From: Chryseobacterium sp. Leaf405
Lineage (GTDB): Bacteria; Bacteroidota; Bacteroidia; Flavobacteriales; Weeksellaceae
DNA length: 64,000 bases
Assembly: GCF_001425355.1 (NCBI RefSeq)
Contig: NZ_LMQN01000012.1
Coordinates: 6,589 to 70,588, forward strand
Direction: 5' to 3'
Part shown: piece by piece, positions 17,606 to 26,719 of the stretch
Position numbering within the stretch: position 1 is the stretch's first letter
How the letters are laid out: every line of letters starts with the position of its first letter
Made by a program: the position numbers and the translations under genes
The notes under the pieces: model-generated
What the model saw: the letters and a program-made list of their open reading frames with translations, nothing else
Told to the model about the DNA's origin: nothing
The model's database searches: none

Positions 17606-19747
17606 ATGAAATTACATAAGTTTTCTTTATTGATGCTGGTTTTGGGGAGTTCAGCATGGGCTCAGACCCAAAAATTTACGATGGCGGAGGCTGTTAATGG
17701 TCTGAGAAGCAACCTTGCAGTAAAAAATATCTCGCAATTTTCATGGTCTAATGATGGGAAATCATACATCCAGGCGGTGAAAGGCGGATATTTAATTACG
17801 GATTTAAAAACGAACAAAAAAGATACGTTGGTGTCTTTAACTCAGTTAAATAAAAATTTAGCGGATAATAAATTCAAAGTGGTTCCTCAGATTAAATTTA
17901 TCAGCAATTCGAACGGATATTTCAATACCGACGGTAAAATGGTTTGGGTTGAAAAATCAGGAAGCGACTGGAAAGTGAAAAACTCCGTTGAGGTAGATAA
18001 AGAAGCTTCTAATGTAAAAATCTTTGGTGATAATCAGACTTTTGCTTTTACAGTAAAGAATAATTTATTCATCAATAAAAATGGAAAAACAATTGCCGTA
18101 ACGAATGATTCAAATGAAAATATTTTAAATGGAGCTTCCAATGTTCACAGAAACGAATTTGGAATTGATACGGGAATTTTCCCTGCACCCAATTCTGAAA
18201 GTGTAGCATTTTACAGAATGGATCAGACGATGGTGGCAGATTATCCGGTCATCGACTGGTCTGTAACTCCGGCTGTGAATCATAATATAAAGTACCCGAT
18301 GGCGGGGCAGACTTCGCATCAGGTAACGTTGGGTATTTTCAATACTAAAACTCAATCAACAACATTTTTAAATATTGAAGGTGAAAAAGATCAGTATTTA
18401 ACGGCAGTTACCTGGAGCCCGGATTCAAAATATATTTTCGTAGGCGTTCTGAACAGAGGTCAGAATCATTTGAAAATGAATCAATACGATGTAGCAACAG
18501 GAAATTTAGTGAAAACTTTATTCGAAGAAACCAACGATAAATATGTTGAACCTCAACATCCGTTGACATTCTTCCCAAATTCTAATACAGACTTTATCTG
18601 GCAAAGTCAGAGAACGGGATATAATCATTTGTTCCATTATAATTTGGAAAAAGGATTGGTTGCACAGATCACGAAAGGAGATTGGCTGGTAACCGATATT
18701 TTAGGGTTTAATTATAAGAAAAAAGAAATTTATTTCACTTCTACAAAAGAAACTCCGTTGGAAAAACATTTGTACAGAATCAACTGGACGAATTATAAAA
18801 TGCAGAGGATAGATAATGCAGACGGAGTTCACACAGGAATTTTAAGCAGCGACGGAAATTATTTATATGATTCTTACAGCAATTCGGAAACTCCGAGAAT
18901 AGTAAATGTAATCAATACCAATACATTAAAGTCTGATAATATTCTTACGGCTGAAAATACATTAAAAAATTATCAGAGACCAGAAATTAAAAATGTAAAC
19001 TTTAAAGCCAACGACGGAACTCTTTTGTACGGGAAAATTATTCTTCCGACGAATTTTGATCCAAACAAAAAATATCCGACAATTGTTTACTTATACAATG
19101 GGCCGCATTTGCAATTGATTACCAATACTTTCCCGGCATCCGGAAATCTTTGGTACGAATATATGGCACAAAACGGATATATTATTTTCACAATGGACGG
19201 AAGAGGTTCTTCAAACCGTGGATTGAAATTCGAGCAGGCTGTTTTCAGAAACTTTGGAACGACAGAAATGAGCGACCAGATGAAAGGCGTAGATTACTTA
19301 AAATCTCTTCCTTACGTGGATGCTGAGAAAATGGGAATTCACGGATGGAGTTTTGGCGGATTTATGACGACAAGTTTCATGCTTCGTAATCCTGATGTTT
19401 TCAAAGTGGGCGTTGCCGGAGGTCCGGTTATCGATTGGAGTATGTATGAAATCATGTATGGCGAAAGATATATGGATACACCTCAGGAAAATCCTGAAGG
19501 GTATGCAAAGGCAAATCTTTTAGATAAAGTTCAGAATCTGAAAGGTAAATTATTAATGATTCACGGTGCGCAGGATGATGTTGTGGTTTGGCAGCATTCT
19601 ATTAAATTCATCAAATCTGCTGTTGATAACGGAGTTCAGTTAGACTATTTCGTTTATCCGGGACATCCTCACAACGTGATCGGAAAAGACAGAGTGCATC
19701 TGATGCAGAAAGTGACAGATTATTTTGATCAATATCTGAAAAAATAA
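17606..19747 (+). CDS. S9 family peptidase (dipeptidyl-peptidase IV type)
   Basis: Starting at the ATG at 17606 gives 713 residues with a signal peptide ending AWAQ. The N-terminal ~460 residues form the eight-bladed beta-propeller of the DPPIV N domain, including an ESVAFYRMDQ segment that contains the kind of Glu/Arg-lined entry found in DPP4. The C-terminal alpha/beta-hydrolase has the triad Ser in GWSFGG (~residue 580), Asp in GAQDDVV (~656) and His in GHPHNV (~688). It should remove dipeptides after proline from peptides in the periplasm. A start 14 codons upstream is possible but would spoil the leader. Confidence 0.92.
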   Translation: MKLHKFSLLMLVLGSSAWAQTQKFTMAEAVNGLRSNLAVKNISQFSWSNDGKSYIQAVKGGYLITDLKTNKKDTLVSLTQLNKNLADNKFKVVPQIKFISNSNGYFNTDGKMVWVEKSGSDWKVKNSVEVDKEASNVKIFGDNQTFAFTVKNNLFINKNGKTIAVTNDSNENILNGASNVHRNEFGIDTGIFPAPNSESVAFYRMDQTMVADYPVIDWSVTPAVNHNIKYPMAGQTSHQVTLGIFNTKTQSTTFLNIEGEKDQYLTAVTWSPDSKYIFVGVLNRGQNHLKMNQYDVATGNLVKTLFEETNDKYVEPQHPLTFFPNSNTDFIWQSQRTGYNHLFHYNLEKGLVAQITKGDWLVTDILGFNYKKKEIYFTSTKETPLEKHLYRINWTNYKMQRIDNADGVHTGILSSDGNYLYDSYSNSETPRIVNVINTNTLKSDNILTAENTLKNYQRPEIKNVNFKANDGTLLYGKIILPTNFDPNKKYPTIVYLYNGPHLQLITNTFPASGNLWYEYMAQNGYIIFTMDGRGSSNRGLKFEQAVFRNFGTTEMSDQMKGVDYLKSLPYVDAEKMGIHGWSFGGFMTTSFMLRNPDVFKVGVAGGPVIDWSMYEIMYGERYMDTPQENPEGYAKANLLDKVQNLKGKLLMIHGAQDDVVVWQHSIKFIKSAVDNGVQLDYFVYPGHPHNVIGKDRVHLMQKVTDYFDQYLKK

Positions 19748-19763
19748 GCTGTAAATAGTTATA

Positions 19764-20858
19764 ATGAGCGTACTAAAAGCAAATAGAATCCATTTTCATA
19801 CGTTTGATTCGCTGAGGTTTCTGTCATTTTTATTAGTATTCTTTCATCATGCCGGAGTTCCTGAAAATAGTTTTTTGAGTTATTTTTCAAGGGGAGAAAT
19901 CGGGGTGTCTTTTTTCTTTGTGCTGAGCGGGTTTTTAATTACCTATATTTTGATTGTTGATAAAATAAACAACAATGGAAAAATTCCGCTGAAACCATTT
20001 TTTAAAAGAAGGATATTAAGAATCTGGCCGTTGTACTATGCGATGGTTTTATTTGCTTTTTTTACGCCTTATATATTAGAACTCATACATTTTCCGTATT
20101 CGAATGATGGATACGACCCAAATTGGTTTCTTACTTTTACTTTTCTCGAAAATTATATGGTAATGTACACAGGGGGTCATCCGAATGTTTCTCCGCTTCC
20201 CGTAATCTGGACGTTGTGTGTAGAAGAACATTTTTACATCATCTGGGGACTTTTGCTGTATTTTATTCCGTTAAAACGTATACCTTTATTAATTGCAATT
20301 TGTTTGATTATCGCATTTGTTTTTAGGTTTATTTACAGTACGTTAAGTATTGGTCCGCTCGATATTTTAAGCAATATAGATTATTTTGCTTTTGGTGCAA
20401 TTCCGGCTTATCTTTTTGTTTTTAGGAAAGATATTATTGGTAGATTAACTCACATTTCCGCCGTTTACAAATACATCTATTTTCTTGCGGTTATTTTCAT
20501 GATTGCGTTGCCTTTCGAATGGTTTATTTACGGAAATTTCAACCTGAGACCCATCATCTTTGGATCTCTTTTTTCTGTATTAATTGTATCGACACTTGGT
20601 AATAAAAATGTTTTTAAAATTTCGGATAAAGGTATTTTAGCTTGGCTGGGAAAATATACCTACGGCTTGTATCTTATTCATTTGATTCCCATTATGCTGT
20701 TTCTTAAAATTGGTGAAAAATATCAACTGGAATGGTATGTCACGCTTTTGCTGTCATTTCTTTGTACGGTCGTTCTTGCCTATTTATCGTACCATCTTTT
20801 TGAAAAACAATTCTTAAAATTAAAAGAAAAATCAAGGGCAGTGCTTCCGTCCTCATAA
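19764..20858 (+). CDS. acyltransferase family (acyltransferase 3) membrane protein
   Basis: The 364-aa protein has roughly ten membrane segments and the signatures of the OafA/acyltransferase-3 family: FDSLRFLSFLLVFFHHAG near the N-terminus (catalytic-type His), KRRILRIWPLYY, and PVIWTLCVEEHFYIIW. Such enzymes O-acylate surface polysaccharides or lipids from the inner membrane. It begins 16 nt after the S9 peptidase stop, so the two may be co-transcribed although no functional link is evident. Confidence 0.88.
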   Translation: MSVLKANRIHFHTFDSLRFLSFLLVFFHHAGVPENSFLSYFSRGEIGVSFFFVLSGFLITYILIVDKINNNGKIPLKPFFKRRILRIWPLYYAMVLFAFFTPYILELIHFPYSNDGYDPNWFLTFTFLENYMVMYTGGHPNVSPLPVIWTLCVEEHFYIIWGLLLYFIPLKRIPLLIAICLIIAFVFRFIYSTLSIGPLDILSNIDYFAFGAIPAYLFVFRKDIIGRLTHISAVYKYIYFLAVIFMIALPFEWFIYGNFNLRPIIFGSLFSVLIVSTLGNKNVFKISDKGILAWLGKYTYGLYLIHLIPIMLFLKIGEKYQLEWYVTLLLSFLCTVVLAYLSYHLFEKQFLKLKEKSRAVLPSS

Positions 20859-20931
20859 TCCGTTCGTTCTTACCATTGATCAATGCATCTGAGTTTTCAT
20901 TATCTTAATTTTGTGATATAAAATCAACAAT

Positions 20932-21951
20932 ATGGAATTAGGAATTGGAATGTTTGGCGACTTAGGATTCGACCAGACAACCGGAAAATATAAAGATGCG
21001 GGAATAAAGATCCGTGAGATTCTTGAGCAGGTAAAATTCATGGATGAAGTAGGTATTGATGTTTTTGCCATGGGAGAACATCATCGACCTGATTATGCAG
21101 TTTCGTCACCGGAGATTGTTCTGGCTGCGGCTGCAAGTATTACCAAAAATATCAAGCTGGCAAGTGGTGTAACGGTTTTAAGTTCATCTGAACCAGTGAA
21201 AGTTTATGAAGATTTTTCGACATTAGATTTGATTTCTGATGGTAGAGCTGAGGTTTATGTAGGACGTGGAAGTTTCATCGAATCTTTCCCGTTATACGGA
21301 TATTCTTTAAATGATTATGAGCAGCTTTTCGATGAAAAATTAGAATTATTATTAAAAATTAATTCAGAAGAAAATGTTACCTGGTCAGGAAAACTTCGTG
21401 CGCCGATGCAAAATCAAACAGTGTATCCGAGAGCAAAAAACGAAGGCAAACTTTCTATCTGGAGAGCTGTTGGCGGAACTCCGCAATCGGTTTTAAGTGC
21501 TGCCAAATTAGGAATGCCTTTGGTGGTGGCAATCATTGGTGGAATGCCGATTCAGTTTAAAAACTTAATTGATTTTTACAGACAGGAATATCAGAAAGCA
21601 GGTCACGACGTAGATAAAATGCAGATTGCCATTCATTCTCATACTTTTGTAAGCAATGATCCGAAAGTTATCGATGGCTATTTTGAAAATTATAAGTCTC
21701 AAATGGACAGAATTGGTTCTGCAAGAGGTTGGGCTCCTTTCACAAAGATGCAATATGAGGGCGGAAGAAGCAAAGACGGCGCATTATTTATCGGAAATGC
21801 TGAGGAAGTGGCAAGCAAGATTAATTATATGAAAGAAATCTTTGGGATTACAAGATTTATCGGGCATATGGACGTGGGAGATCCTTCTCACGAAACCATG
21901 ATGAAATCCATCGAACTGTTCGGAAAAGAAGTAAAACCTCTGATTAAATAA
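20932..21951 (+). CDS. LLM class flavin-dependent oxidoreductase
   Basis: The 339-aa protein has the bacterial luciferase-like TIM-barrel fold: ELGIGMFGDLGFDQ at the start, DVFAMGEHHRPDYAVSSPE (the family's E-H-H motif), LASGVTVLSSSEPVKVYEDF and GRAEVYVGRG. Enzymes of this group use reduced flavin to oxidise small molecules; the substrate is unknown. A TAATTTTG box just upstream (20907-20914) could be its -7 element. A strong terminator follows. Confidence 0.88.
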   Translation: MELGIGMFGDLGFDQTTGKYKDAGIKIREILEQVKFMDEVGIDVFAMGEHHRPDYAVSSPEIVLAAAASITKNIKLASGVTVLSSSEPVKVYEDFSTLDLISDGRAEVYVGRGSFIESFPLYGYSLNDYEQLFDEKLELLLKINSEENVTWSGKLRAPMQNQTVYPRAKNEGKLSIWRAVGGTPQSVLSAAKLGMPLVVAIIGGMPIQFKNLIDFYRQEYQKAGHDVDKMQIAIHSHTFVSNDPKVIDGYFENYKSQMDRIGSARGWAPFTKMQYEGGRSKDGALFIGNAEEVASKINYMKEIFGITRFIGHMDVGDPSHETMMKSIELFGKEVKPLIK

Positions 21952-21960
21952 ACAAAAATA

Positions 21961-21995
21961 ACCCTCCGCTGAAATTTCAACGGAGGGTTTTATTT
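21961..21995 (+). terminator. terminator of the LLM oxidoreductase gene
   Basis: ACCCTCCG (21961-21968) pairs with CGGAGGGT (21981-21988), extended inward by TGAAA/TTTCA, and is followed by T's. Confidence 0.88.
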
Positions 21996-22050
21996 TTAAT
22001 CTCAAGCTATCAATTTATCAATTTATCTTGTGTTGAATGTAGCCATAAAG

Positions 22051-22212
22051 TCTGTTGAATTAAAACAGATTGTTTGTAGAGAAACAGAAATATGTTTGAG
22101 TCGAAACAAGTTGTTTGAATTAAAACAGAAGGCTGATTTAGACCGAGCAGAATGTTTAAAATAAAACAGAATTTGATGTTAATTAAAACATGATGTTTAT
22201 ATTAAATCATGA
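22051..22212. repeat. degenerate array of ~20-bp dyad units (TGTTT-N6-AAACA)
   Basis: About eight units start near 22053, 22071, 22093, 22112, 22134, 22153, 22177 and 22194, spaced 17-24 bp (mean ~20). Most have the form TGTTT-six variable bases-AAACA, so each unit is itself a small inverted repeat while the central six bases vary (GAATTA, GTAGAG, GAGTCG, AAAATA). Unit 1 has CTGTT/AACAG and unit 7 ATGTT/AACAT, where both arms change together. The array fills the space between the terminator at 21988 and the end of the 22249 gene. No coding frame is evident. It is too short-spaced and variable for CRISPR. Confidence 0.7.
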
Positions 22213-22248
22213 TTAAAGAAATGCAGAATCAGCTTTTTTATTGAAAAA

Positions 22249-22692
22249 TTATCTGCCAGATTGGGCTTTATATTCATTCATTATTTCTGCCAGCTTTTGC
22301 GCGGGCATTCCGTATGTATCGGGAAAAGCGCCTGTTTTGGATTTCAGTTTTGAGGTATCGATGTATTGATTATTAAATTCGATAATGACCATTTTTGTAA
22401 TAGCAATTCTTTTCACAGAAAAACCGGTTACGACTTCCCACGGGATAAATGTTGATCTGAACATCGTTCTCATTTCAAATCCTTTTTCGCTTATTTTAAG
22501 ATAAGAAGAATTCGGAATTAAATTAATGATAAAAACAGTAAGGCAGATTCCGAAGAAAAATGCCGGAAACAATCCTAACCAAGAGCCTCCTCTAATGATG
22601 GAAATTCCTAAAATAACAAAAACTAGACTTGCGATTGCCAGAATAATATGTTTTAATTTGCCGGGATAAAATGTTACGGGTAATTTTTGCAT
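22249..22692 (-). CDS. STM3941-type small membrane protein
   Basis: The 147-aa protein has two hydrophobic segments (residues ~13-33 and ~38-58) followed by a PH-like cytoplasmic domain (SYLKISEKGFEMRTMFRSTFIPWEVVTGFSV). This layout matches the STM3941 family of uncharacterised membrane proteins. Function unknown. It lies beside the dyad array, which would be immediately downstream of its stop. Confidence 0.72.
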   Translation of the reverse strand: MQKLPVTFYPGKLKHIILAIASLVFVILGISIIRGGSWLGLFPAFFFGICLTVFIINLIPNSSYLKISEKGFEMRTMFRSTFIPWEVVTGFSVKRIAITKMVIIEFNNQYIDTSKLKSKTGAFPDTYGMPAQKLAEIMNEYKAQSGR

Positions 22693-22734
22693 AGTGATTT
22701 AAAAAGACAAAAATAATTAACTTTAATTTAGATT

Positions 22735-22887
22735 TTATAATTTGTTGTCGTCTTTTTTTGCTTTAAAATCTTCCCGAATCTGTTTTAAACGTGCTTTTCT
22801 TTCTGCTTCCGCATTTTGTATTTTACGTTTTTTATTGTCGATTTTCTTTTTATGTGATTTTCTGTTTGCATCTGTATTTCTACTCAT
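22735..22887 (-). CDS. 50-aa very basic small protein
   Basis: A 50-codon minus-strand frame starts at the ATG at 22885-22887 and ends with TAA at 22735-22737. It encodes a Lys/Arg-rich, strongly helical and probably coiled or nucleic-acid-binding peptide (MSRNTDANRKSHKKKIDNKK, then a run rich in Ala, Glu, Arg, Lys). The opposite strand has an open frame that is only its antisense shadow. The composition, with helical i/i+4 charge patterns and no stop through a GC-poor stretch, favours a real gene. I do not recognise a family. Confidence 0.6.
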   Translation of the reverse strand: MSRNTDANRKSHKKKIDNKKRKIQNAEAERKARLKQIREDFKAKKDDNKL

Positions 22888-23061
22888 CTCAACTTTTTTT
22901 GAATTTTACTTTTACAGCTTGGCTAAATTAATATATTCTTTAGAGAAAATCTGTATTAAGATTAGAATTAGATATATCAGAGATGTTTTTAATGAAATAC
23001 AATTTGAGCAAAAATCTGTTACGTTTTAGTTTAGCAAAGAAATATTTATCTTTACAAAATT

Positions 23062-23313
23062 ATGGAACAGCAATCTAAAGATCCCTTACACGGAAAACGA
23101 CTTGATGCCATTCTTGAGGAATTGGTAGATTATTACAACGGATTTGAAAAGTTGGGAGAACAGATCAACATCAAATGTTTCACCGATAATCCAAGTATTA
23201 ATTCGTCGCTGAAATTTTTGAGAAAAACCGATTGGGCAAGAGCAAAAGTTGAAAGTCTGTATTTATATGTTTTAAGACAGAAAAAACGAGACGAAACAAA
23301 AAACGGGAGATAA
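23062..23313 (+). CDS. VF530 family (DUF2132) protein
   Basis: The 83-aa protein matches the VF530 family in length and motifs: DPLHGKRLDAILEELVDYY, IKCFTDNPSINSSLKFLRKT, WARAKVESLYLYVLR. The structure of the Vibrio member is a small helical fold; a DNA-binding role has been suggested for the family. A basic C-terminal tail follows. Monocistronic, with a TATCTTTA block just upstream as a possible promoter element. Confidence 0.88.
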   Translation: MEQQSKDPLHGKRLDAILEELVDYYNGFEKLGEQINIKCFTDNPSINSSLKFLRKTDWARAKVESLYLYVLRQKKRDETKNGR

Positions 23314-23427
23314 AAATAGTATGTTTTAGATTCTTCTTTGCAGTTGTTTCTTCAGTCAATAATTTCAAAAGCAGTATATTTGCACCATCAATCGTGAAAA
23401 AGAAATCACGAAAAAAAAGAAAAAAAT

Positions 23428-23928
23428 ATGACAATCGAAAACAATCATGTTGTAGCTGTAAAGTATATCCTTCATACAATTGAAGAAGACGGTAGCAAAA
23501 TTCTTGTAGAAGAAACAACAGAAGAAAACCCACTTGCATTTTTATACGGAAGAGGAATGATGATTCCAAAGTTTGAACAAAATATCCTTGGTTTGAAAGC
23601 TGGTGATAAAGCTGATTTTGTAATTCAGCCGGAAGAAGCATATGGTGAAAAGCAGGATGATGCTATTGCACAATTGCCAATTGATATGTTCAATGAAGCT
23701 GGAATTCCGCCTGTGGGAGCTATTTTGCCTTTATCTGATAATGAAGGTAATAATTTCCAGGCATTTGTAGTAGAAGTTACGCCAGAATTTGTTGTGGCAG
23801 ATCTTAATCACCCAATGGCTGGTAAAGTGTTGGATTTCCAAGTGGAAGTTTTAAGCACTCGTCCTGCAACAGAAGAGGAGTTATCTCATGGTCACGCTCA
23901 CGGCGTTGACGGAAATGAAGCTCACTAA
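23428..23928 (+). CDS. SlyD-like FKBP-type peptidyl-prolyl isomerase
   Basis: The 166-aa protein has the SlyD arrangement: a split FKBP domain (HVVAVKYILHT..., FLYGRGMMIPKFEQNILGLKAGDKADF) with an inserted chaperone flap (EEAYGEKQDDAIAQLPIDMF) and the conserved ADLNHPMAGKVLDFQVEVL. The C-terminal tail HGHAHGVDGNEAH is a short His-rich remnant of the nickel-binding tail of E. coli SlyD. It catalyses cis-trans proline isomerisation and may assist folding. A terminator follows. Confidence 0.9.
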   Translation: MTIENNHVVAVKYILHTIEEDGSKILVEETTEENPLAFLYGRGMMIPKFEQNILGLKAGDKADFVIQPEEAYGEKQDDAIAQLPIDMFNEAGIPPVGAILPLSDNEGNNFQAFVVEVTPEFVVADLNHPMAGKVLDFQVEVLSTRPATEEELSHGHAHGVDGNEAH

Positions 23929-23950
23929 AAATATTTTTTTTAAATATAAA

Positions 23951-23978
23951 TGTCCGATTTTTGTCGGGCATTTTTTTT
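23951..23978. terminator. terminator between slyD-like and ychJ-like genes
   Basis: TGTCCGA (23951-23957) pairs with TCGGGCA (23964-23970), one G-U, followed by eight T's. Confidence 0.82.
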
Positions 23979-23996
23979 GATTTCCATTTTGATTAT

Positions 23997-24374
23997 TTAA
24001 TCTAAAAATTCTCCACTCACGTAATACCAACGGTTCTGAATCATTTTGAATGTGGATAACTCATGATGAATTTGTTTTTGTCCGTCTTCATCAGTGTAAA
24101 AAGCTTTGAATTCCACTTTATTCATGGATGGTTTGTTTACAATTTCCAGTTTTGTCCACTCATTGATTTCTCCCCATTCCTGCAGATCTTTTGTATTGTG
24201 AAACTGTCTTTTGCCCGGCGAAGTTGTTTCCATTAAATATTTTCCATTCGGAATCGCAAATGCAGAAAACCTCGAACGCATCAAGGCTTCAGCCGTCGGA
24301 GCATTTTTCTCACCCATATGATAAGGTTTGCAACATTCTTCGTAAGATTTTCCTGAACAGCACGGACAATTCAT
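23997..24374 (-). CDS. YchJ family protein with SEC-C motif
   Basis: The 125-aa protein starts with a SEC-C-type zinc motif (CPCCSGKSYEECC) and continues with the YchJ NTF2-like domain (AEALMRSRFSAFAIPNGKYL). The C-terminal SEC-C copy of E. coli YchJ is absent, which is common in shorter members. Function uncharacterised; zinc binding is inferred from the cysteines. Confidence 0.85.
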   Translation of the reverse strand: MNCPCCSGKSYEECCKPYHMGEKNAPTAEALMRSRFSAFAIPNGKYLMETTSPGKRQFHNTKDLQEWGEINEWTKLEIVNKPSMNKVEFKAFYTDEDGQKQIHHELSTFKMIQNRWYYVSGEFLD

Positions 24375-24448
24375 TTTTCTAGATTTTAAAGCACAAATTT
24401 ACAGGAATATTTTTTCATAAATAATATAAAGCTTCCATCAATAGAAAT

Positions 24449-24460
24449 GGGCTTTAGCCC
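24449..24460. repeat. palindromic GGGCTTTAGCCC element
   Basis: A perfect 12-bp palindrome-like hairpin (GGGCT-tt-AGCCC) inside otherwise AT-rich intergenic DNA, preceded by AATAGAAAT. I recall near-identical elements scattered between genes in Chryseobacterium-type genomes; only one copy is seen here, so repeat status needs a genome search. Confidence 0.45.
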
Positions 24461-24483
24461 AAAACTTAAATATAATTTTAACA

Positions 24484-24511
24484 CAAAAAAAGCATTCAAA
24501 AAATGAATGCT
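24484..24511 (-). terminator. terminator of the M3 peptidase gene
   Basis: AGCATTCA (24491-24498) pairs with TGAATGCT (24504-24511). On the minus strand a T run follows. Confidence 0.85.
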
Positions 24512-24519
24512 TTTAAAAT

Positions 24520-26661
24520 TTATTTAATAAAACCTCTGCTTCTCAACAACGGTTTAATATCCGGATCATGTCCTGTAAAATCTCTGAACGCCTGATTAAG
24601 ATCAACAGAATTTCCTACCGACAGAATATATTTTCTGAAACGATCACCGTTTTCTCTTGTCAATCCACCGTTCTTTGAAATCCATTCCCAAGCGTCATTA
24701 TCCAATGTTTCAGACCATAAATAAGCGTAATATCCTGCCGAATAACCGCCGCCCCAAATGTGTGCAAAATAAGGAGTGTGATATCTTGGAGGGACAGTTG
24801 CCAACGTAAATCCATGTTTCGCTAACGATTGTTTTTCAAAATCTAAAACAGGAATCAATTGACTTTCGTTGGTTACCGTATGCCAATCCATATCCAATTC
24901 AGCAGCAGAAACCAATTCGGTTGTCATATAACCTTGATTGAATGTTGCCGCTTTTTTAATTTTATCAACTAAAGTCTGAGGAATCGGCTGCTTTGTTTCG
25001 TAATGAAGTGCATAATTTTTCAAAACAACAGGATCCAAAGCCCAGTGCTCATTGATTTGTGACGGAAATTCAACAAAATCTCTCGGTACATTGGTTCCTG
25101 AAAGTGAAGGATATTTCTGGCTTGCAAACATTCCGTGGATTGAGTGACCAAATTCATGGAAAATTGTTGAAACGTCATCATAACTAATTAAAGAAGGTTT
25201 TCCCGGAGCAGGTTTTTGATAATTGTAACAGTTGACAATGACAGGTTTTGTTCCCAATAGGTAAGACTGTTCCACAAAATTACTCATCCAGGCTCCTCCA
25301 TTTTTAGAATCTCTGGTGTAGAAATCTAAATAGTAGATCGCAATAGATTTTCCGTCATGATCGAAAACTTCGTATGTTACAACATCCGGATGATAAACAG
25401 GAAGATCTGTTCTTTTTTTGAATGTTAATCCGTAGAATTTTTCAGCAGCGAAGAAAACTCCTTTTTCCAAAACGGTTGTAATTTCAAAATAAGGTTTGAT
25501 TTCACTTTCATCCAAATCAAATTTCGCTTTTCTTACCTGTTCCGCATAAAAATTCCAGTCCCAAGGTTCAACTTTAAAACCTCCTTTTTGCTGATCGATC
25601 AAATCCTGAATATCTTTCGCTTCACGTCTTGCCGTTTCTACTGCAGGCGTTGCAATTTGATTCATTAAGTTGGTTGCAGCTTCCGGAGTTTTTGCCATCT
25701 GATCCTGCAATTTCCATTCTGCGAAACTTTTTTTGCCTAAAGTCTGAGCTTTTTTAAGTCTTAATTTAGCCAATTTTTCAATGGTTTCTCTCGTGTCGTT
25801 TCCATCGCCTTTTTCAGCTCTCAACCAAGATGCTTTGAATAATTTTTCTCTTGTCGCTCTGTTTTTAAGGTTTTGAAGAAGTGGTTGCTGCGTTGTATTT
25901 TGTAAAGCCAGTAAGTATTGACCAGATTTTCCTGCATTTTTTGCATCACTTGCTGCCGCTTCAATTTCATCTGCTGAAAGTCCTTCCAATTCTTTTGCAT
26001 CTGTAAAGAAAACGCCGCCTTGCTTTCTCGCTTCCAATAATTTGTTGGAATATTGAGTAGAAAGCGATGCTAATTCCTGATTGATCTGCTTTAATTTTTC
26101 TTTGTCGGCAGAAGAAAGATTGGCACCCGCAATCTCAAAATTCTGCTTATAATATTGTACCAATCTTTTACTTTCAGAATCCAACCCGTTTTCAGAAATA
26201 GATTTTATTCTTTTGTATAAGTTTTCATTTAAATACATTTTATCGGAATGTCCTGCAAAAATAGGAGCATATTCTTCGTCTAAAGCTTGTAGAGTAGGAT
26301 TTGTATTTGCACTCGTCAGATTAGAAAATACAATCGTTGCTCTTTTCAGAACTTCACCACTTTTCTCCAGTGCTACGATCGTATTCTCGAAAGTCGGAGC
26401 TTCAGGATTGTTGGCGATTTTTAAGATTTCGGCATCGTGCTGTTTTAGTCCAAAATCAAAAGCAGGTTTAAAATGTTCATTTTTAATTTTATCAAACTCA
26501 GGCGCTTCATATTGAAGTTTGCTTTTCTTCATTAATGGGTTTGATGAAAGGGAAGCATCCGGAGCCGGAACTTCCTGTTTTGTATCGGTGTTTTTCATTG
26601 TAGTACATGATTGATTAAGTGCTAATGCAGAAATTAATAATACCGATGTAATATTTTTCAT
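24520..26661 (-). CDS. M3 family metallopeptidase (dipeptidyl carboxypeptidase type), lipoprotein
   Basis: The 713-aa protein carries a lipoprotein leader (LLISALALNQSC, Cys19) and the zinc motif FHEFGHSIHGMF (HExxH) with the downstream third-ligand helix SAAELDMDW. The C-terminal region (YHTPYFAHIWGGGYSAGYYAYLWSETLD...) is typical of Dcp. The enzyme would remove C-terminal dipeptides from peptides in the periplasm. Length is full. Divergent from the head-GIN gene, 58 nt away. Confidence 0.93.
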   Translation of the reverse strand: MKNITSVLLISALALNQSCTTMKNTDTKQEVPAPDASLSSNPLMKKSKLQYEAPEFDKIKNEHFKPAFDFGLKQHDAEILKIANNPEAPTFENTIVALEKSGEVLKRATIVFSNLTSANTNPTLQALDEEYAPIFAGHSDKMYLNENLYKRIKSISENGLDSESKRLVQYYKQNFEIAGANLSSADKEKLKQINQELASLSTQYSNKLLEARKQGGVFFTDAKELEGLSADEIEAAASDAKNAGKSGQYLLALQNTTQQPLLQNLKNRATREKLFKASWLRAEKGDGNDTRETIEKLAKLRLKKAQTLGKKSFAEWKLQDQMAKTPEAATNLMNQIATPAVETARREAKDIQDLIDQQKGGFKVEPWDWNFYAEQVRKAKFDLDESEIKPYFEITTVLEKGVFFAAEKFYGLTFKKRTDLPVYHPDVVTYEVFDHDGKSIAIYYLDFYTRDSKNGGAWMSNFVEQSYLLGTKPVIVNCYNYQKPAPGKPSLISYDDVSTIFHEFGHSIHGMFASQKYPSLSGTNVPRDFVEFPSQINEHWALDPVVLKNYALHYETKQPIPQTLVDKIKKAATFNQGYMTTELVSAAELDMDWHTVTNESQLIPVLDFEKQSLAKHGFTLATVPPRYHTPYFAHIWGGGYSAGYYAYLWSETLDNDAWEWISKNGGLTRENGDRFRKYILSVGNSVDLNQAFRDFTGHDPDIKPLLRSRGFIK

Positions 26662-26719
26662 AAATTAGTTGTTATTAAAAGTATAAAGATATAAAACTTA
26701 AATTATAAAATTAATACGC

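Noticed and set aside
22051..22212. Possible CRISPR array
   Set aside because: Units are ~20 bp including the variable core; there are no 25-35 bp repeats or unique spacers and no cas genes nearby.
22742..23029. Plus-strand 95-aa hydrophobic frame
   Set aside because: Its first half is antisense to the 50-aa basic protein and the rest is non-coding, Phe/Ile-rich AT sequence.
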